Shown piece by piece: positions 63,904 through 64,000 of a stretch of DNA of 64,000 nucleotides. This stretch comes from Halohasta salina (GTDB taxonomy: Archaea > Halobacteriota > Halobacteria > Halobacteriales > Haloferacaceae): assembly GCF_024178165.1 (NCBI RefSeq), contig NZ_JAMZIE010000007.1, positions 44,244 through 108,243 on the forward strand. The letters are read 5' to 3'. A program made the translations under genes and the position numbers. The notes beneath the pieces are model-generated. The model saw only the letters and a list, made by a program, of their open reading frames with translations, searched no databases and was not told the DNA's origin. The first letter of the stretch is position 1. Every line of letters starts with the position of its first letter.

Positions 63904-64000
63904 TCATAGTGCAGCTTCGAGGATGCTTTTTAGAGCTTCTTCACCTGGTTTTCTGAAGACCTCACGTCGGAGCTGAAACGCTCTGAGGTACGGTGTGAGT
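63904..64000 (-). CDS. C-terminal end of a possible transposase (partial)
   Basis: A minus-strand frame that enters from the right edge and ends with TGA. The last residues read YLRAFQLRREVFRKPGEEAL then KSILEAAL. The basic helical tail looks like a transposase C-terminus, but only 31 residues are visible and I cannot assign a family. There is no inverted repeat to confirm an insertion sequence end. Confidence 0.3.
   Translation of the reverse strand, partial: LTPYLRAFQLRREVFRKPGEEALKSILEAAL

Noticed and set aside
1..64000. tRNA, rRNA, CRISPR or complete insertion sequences
   Set aside because: Reading both strands I found no cloverleaf with conserved T-arm bases, no rRNA segment, no spaced repeat array and no paired terminal repeats. 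A tRNAscan or Infernal search would be decisive.

Overview
This window is chromosomal DNA of a halophilic archaeon (class Halobacteria). It is GC-rich, its proteins are very acidic, and many promoters have a TATA element about 26 bp upstream of a start codon with no leader. Gene content agrees: archaellum genes, a fused CheC, CheF, HalX and PspAB-type proteins, halocyanin and DpsA. I cannot name the species. I saw no tRNA, rRNA, CRISPR array or intact insertion sequence. A possible transposase end enters at the right edge.

Layout. 0-4.1 kb: the end of a histidine kinase, then homoserine O-acetyltransferase flanked by two O-acetylhomoserine sulfhydrylase-type PLP enzymes. 4.2-6.7 kb: small accessory genes (ferredoxin, acetyltransferase, rhodanese). 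6.7-13.5 kb: an iron-binding lipoprotein, a GT39-type glycosyltransferase, an RGP/UDP-arabinopyranose-mutase-like protein, a membrane flippase-like protein and a sugar epimerase. Three promoters here carry a TTTAGG-N4-CCTAAA palindrome like DtxR/IdeR iron boxes. 13.6-19.6 kb: metabolic genes (SDR, AstE/AspA-like, upp, IMPACT family, ACT regulator, hisB, hisA).

19.6-32.9 kb: the motility locus, almost all on the minus strand. It holds three archaellins, a Q/P-rich linker protein, cheY, a duplicated cheC, cheD, a fused arlCDE gene, and arlF, G, H, I, J. A winged-helix regulator and a KaiC-like ATPase lie beyond the archaellins. 33-39.2 kb: a HalX response regulator, a DHH phosphoesterase and the tetrapyrrole operon hemL-hemC-sumT-hemD. 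39.3-43.2 kb: an ammonium transporter fused to a PII domain, radA and pspAB. 43.4-46.5 kb: a very GC-rich TAXI-like lipoprotein/membrane-protein group of unknown role. 46.5-55.3 kb: a second chemotaxis block (cheB-cheA-cheR-HEAT protein-cheF on minus; cheW and three uncharacterised genes on plus).

55.3-64 kb: NifU, DUF2270, carotenoid oxygenase, cupin and oxidoreductase genes, then an iron-related end. That end has a ferritin-like protein, an 809-residue lipoprotein with six HExLE-type repeats plus a halocyanin domain under two iron-box-like palindromes, and dpsA.

The most interesting signal is a probable iron-limitation regulon of four promoters split between the two ends of the window. It joins a ferric-binding lipoprotein, an unusual surface-glycan module (GT39, RGP-like, flippase) and the HExLE/cupredoxin lipoprotein, whose architecture recalls bacterial EfeO. 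The regulator itself is not in the window.
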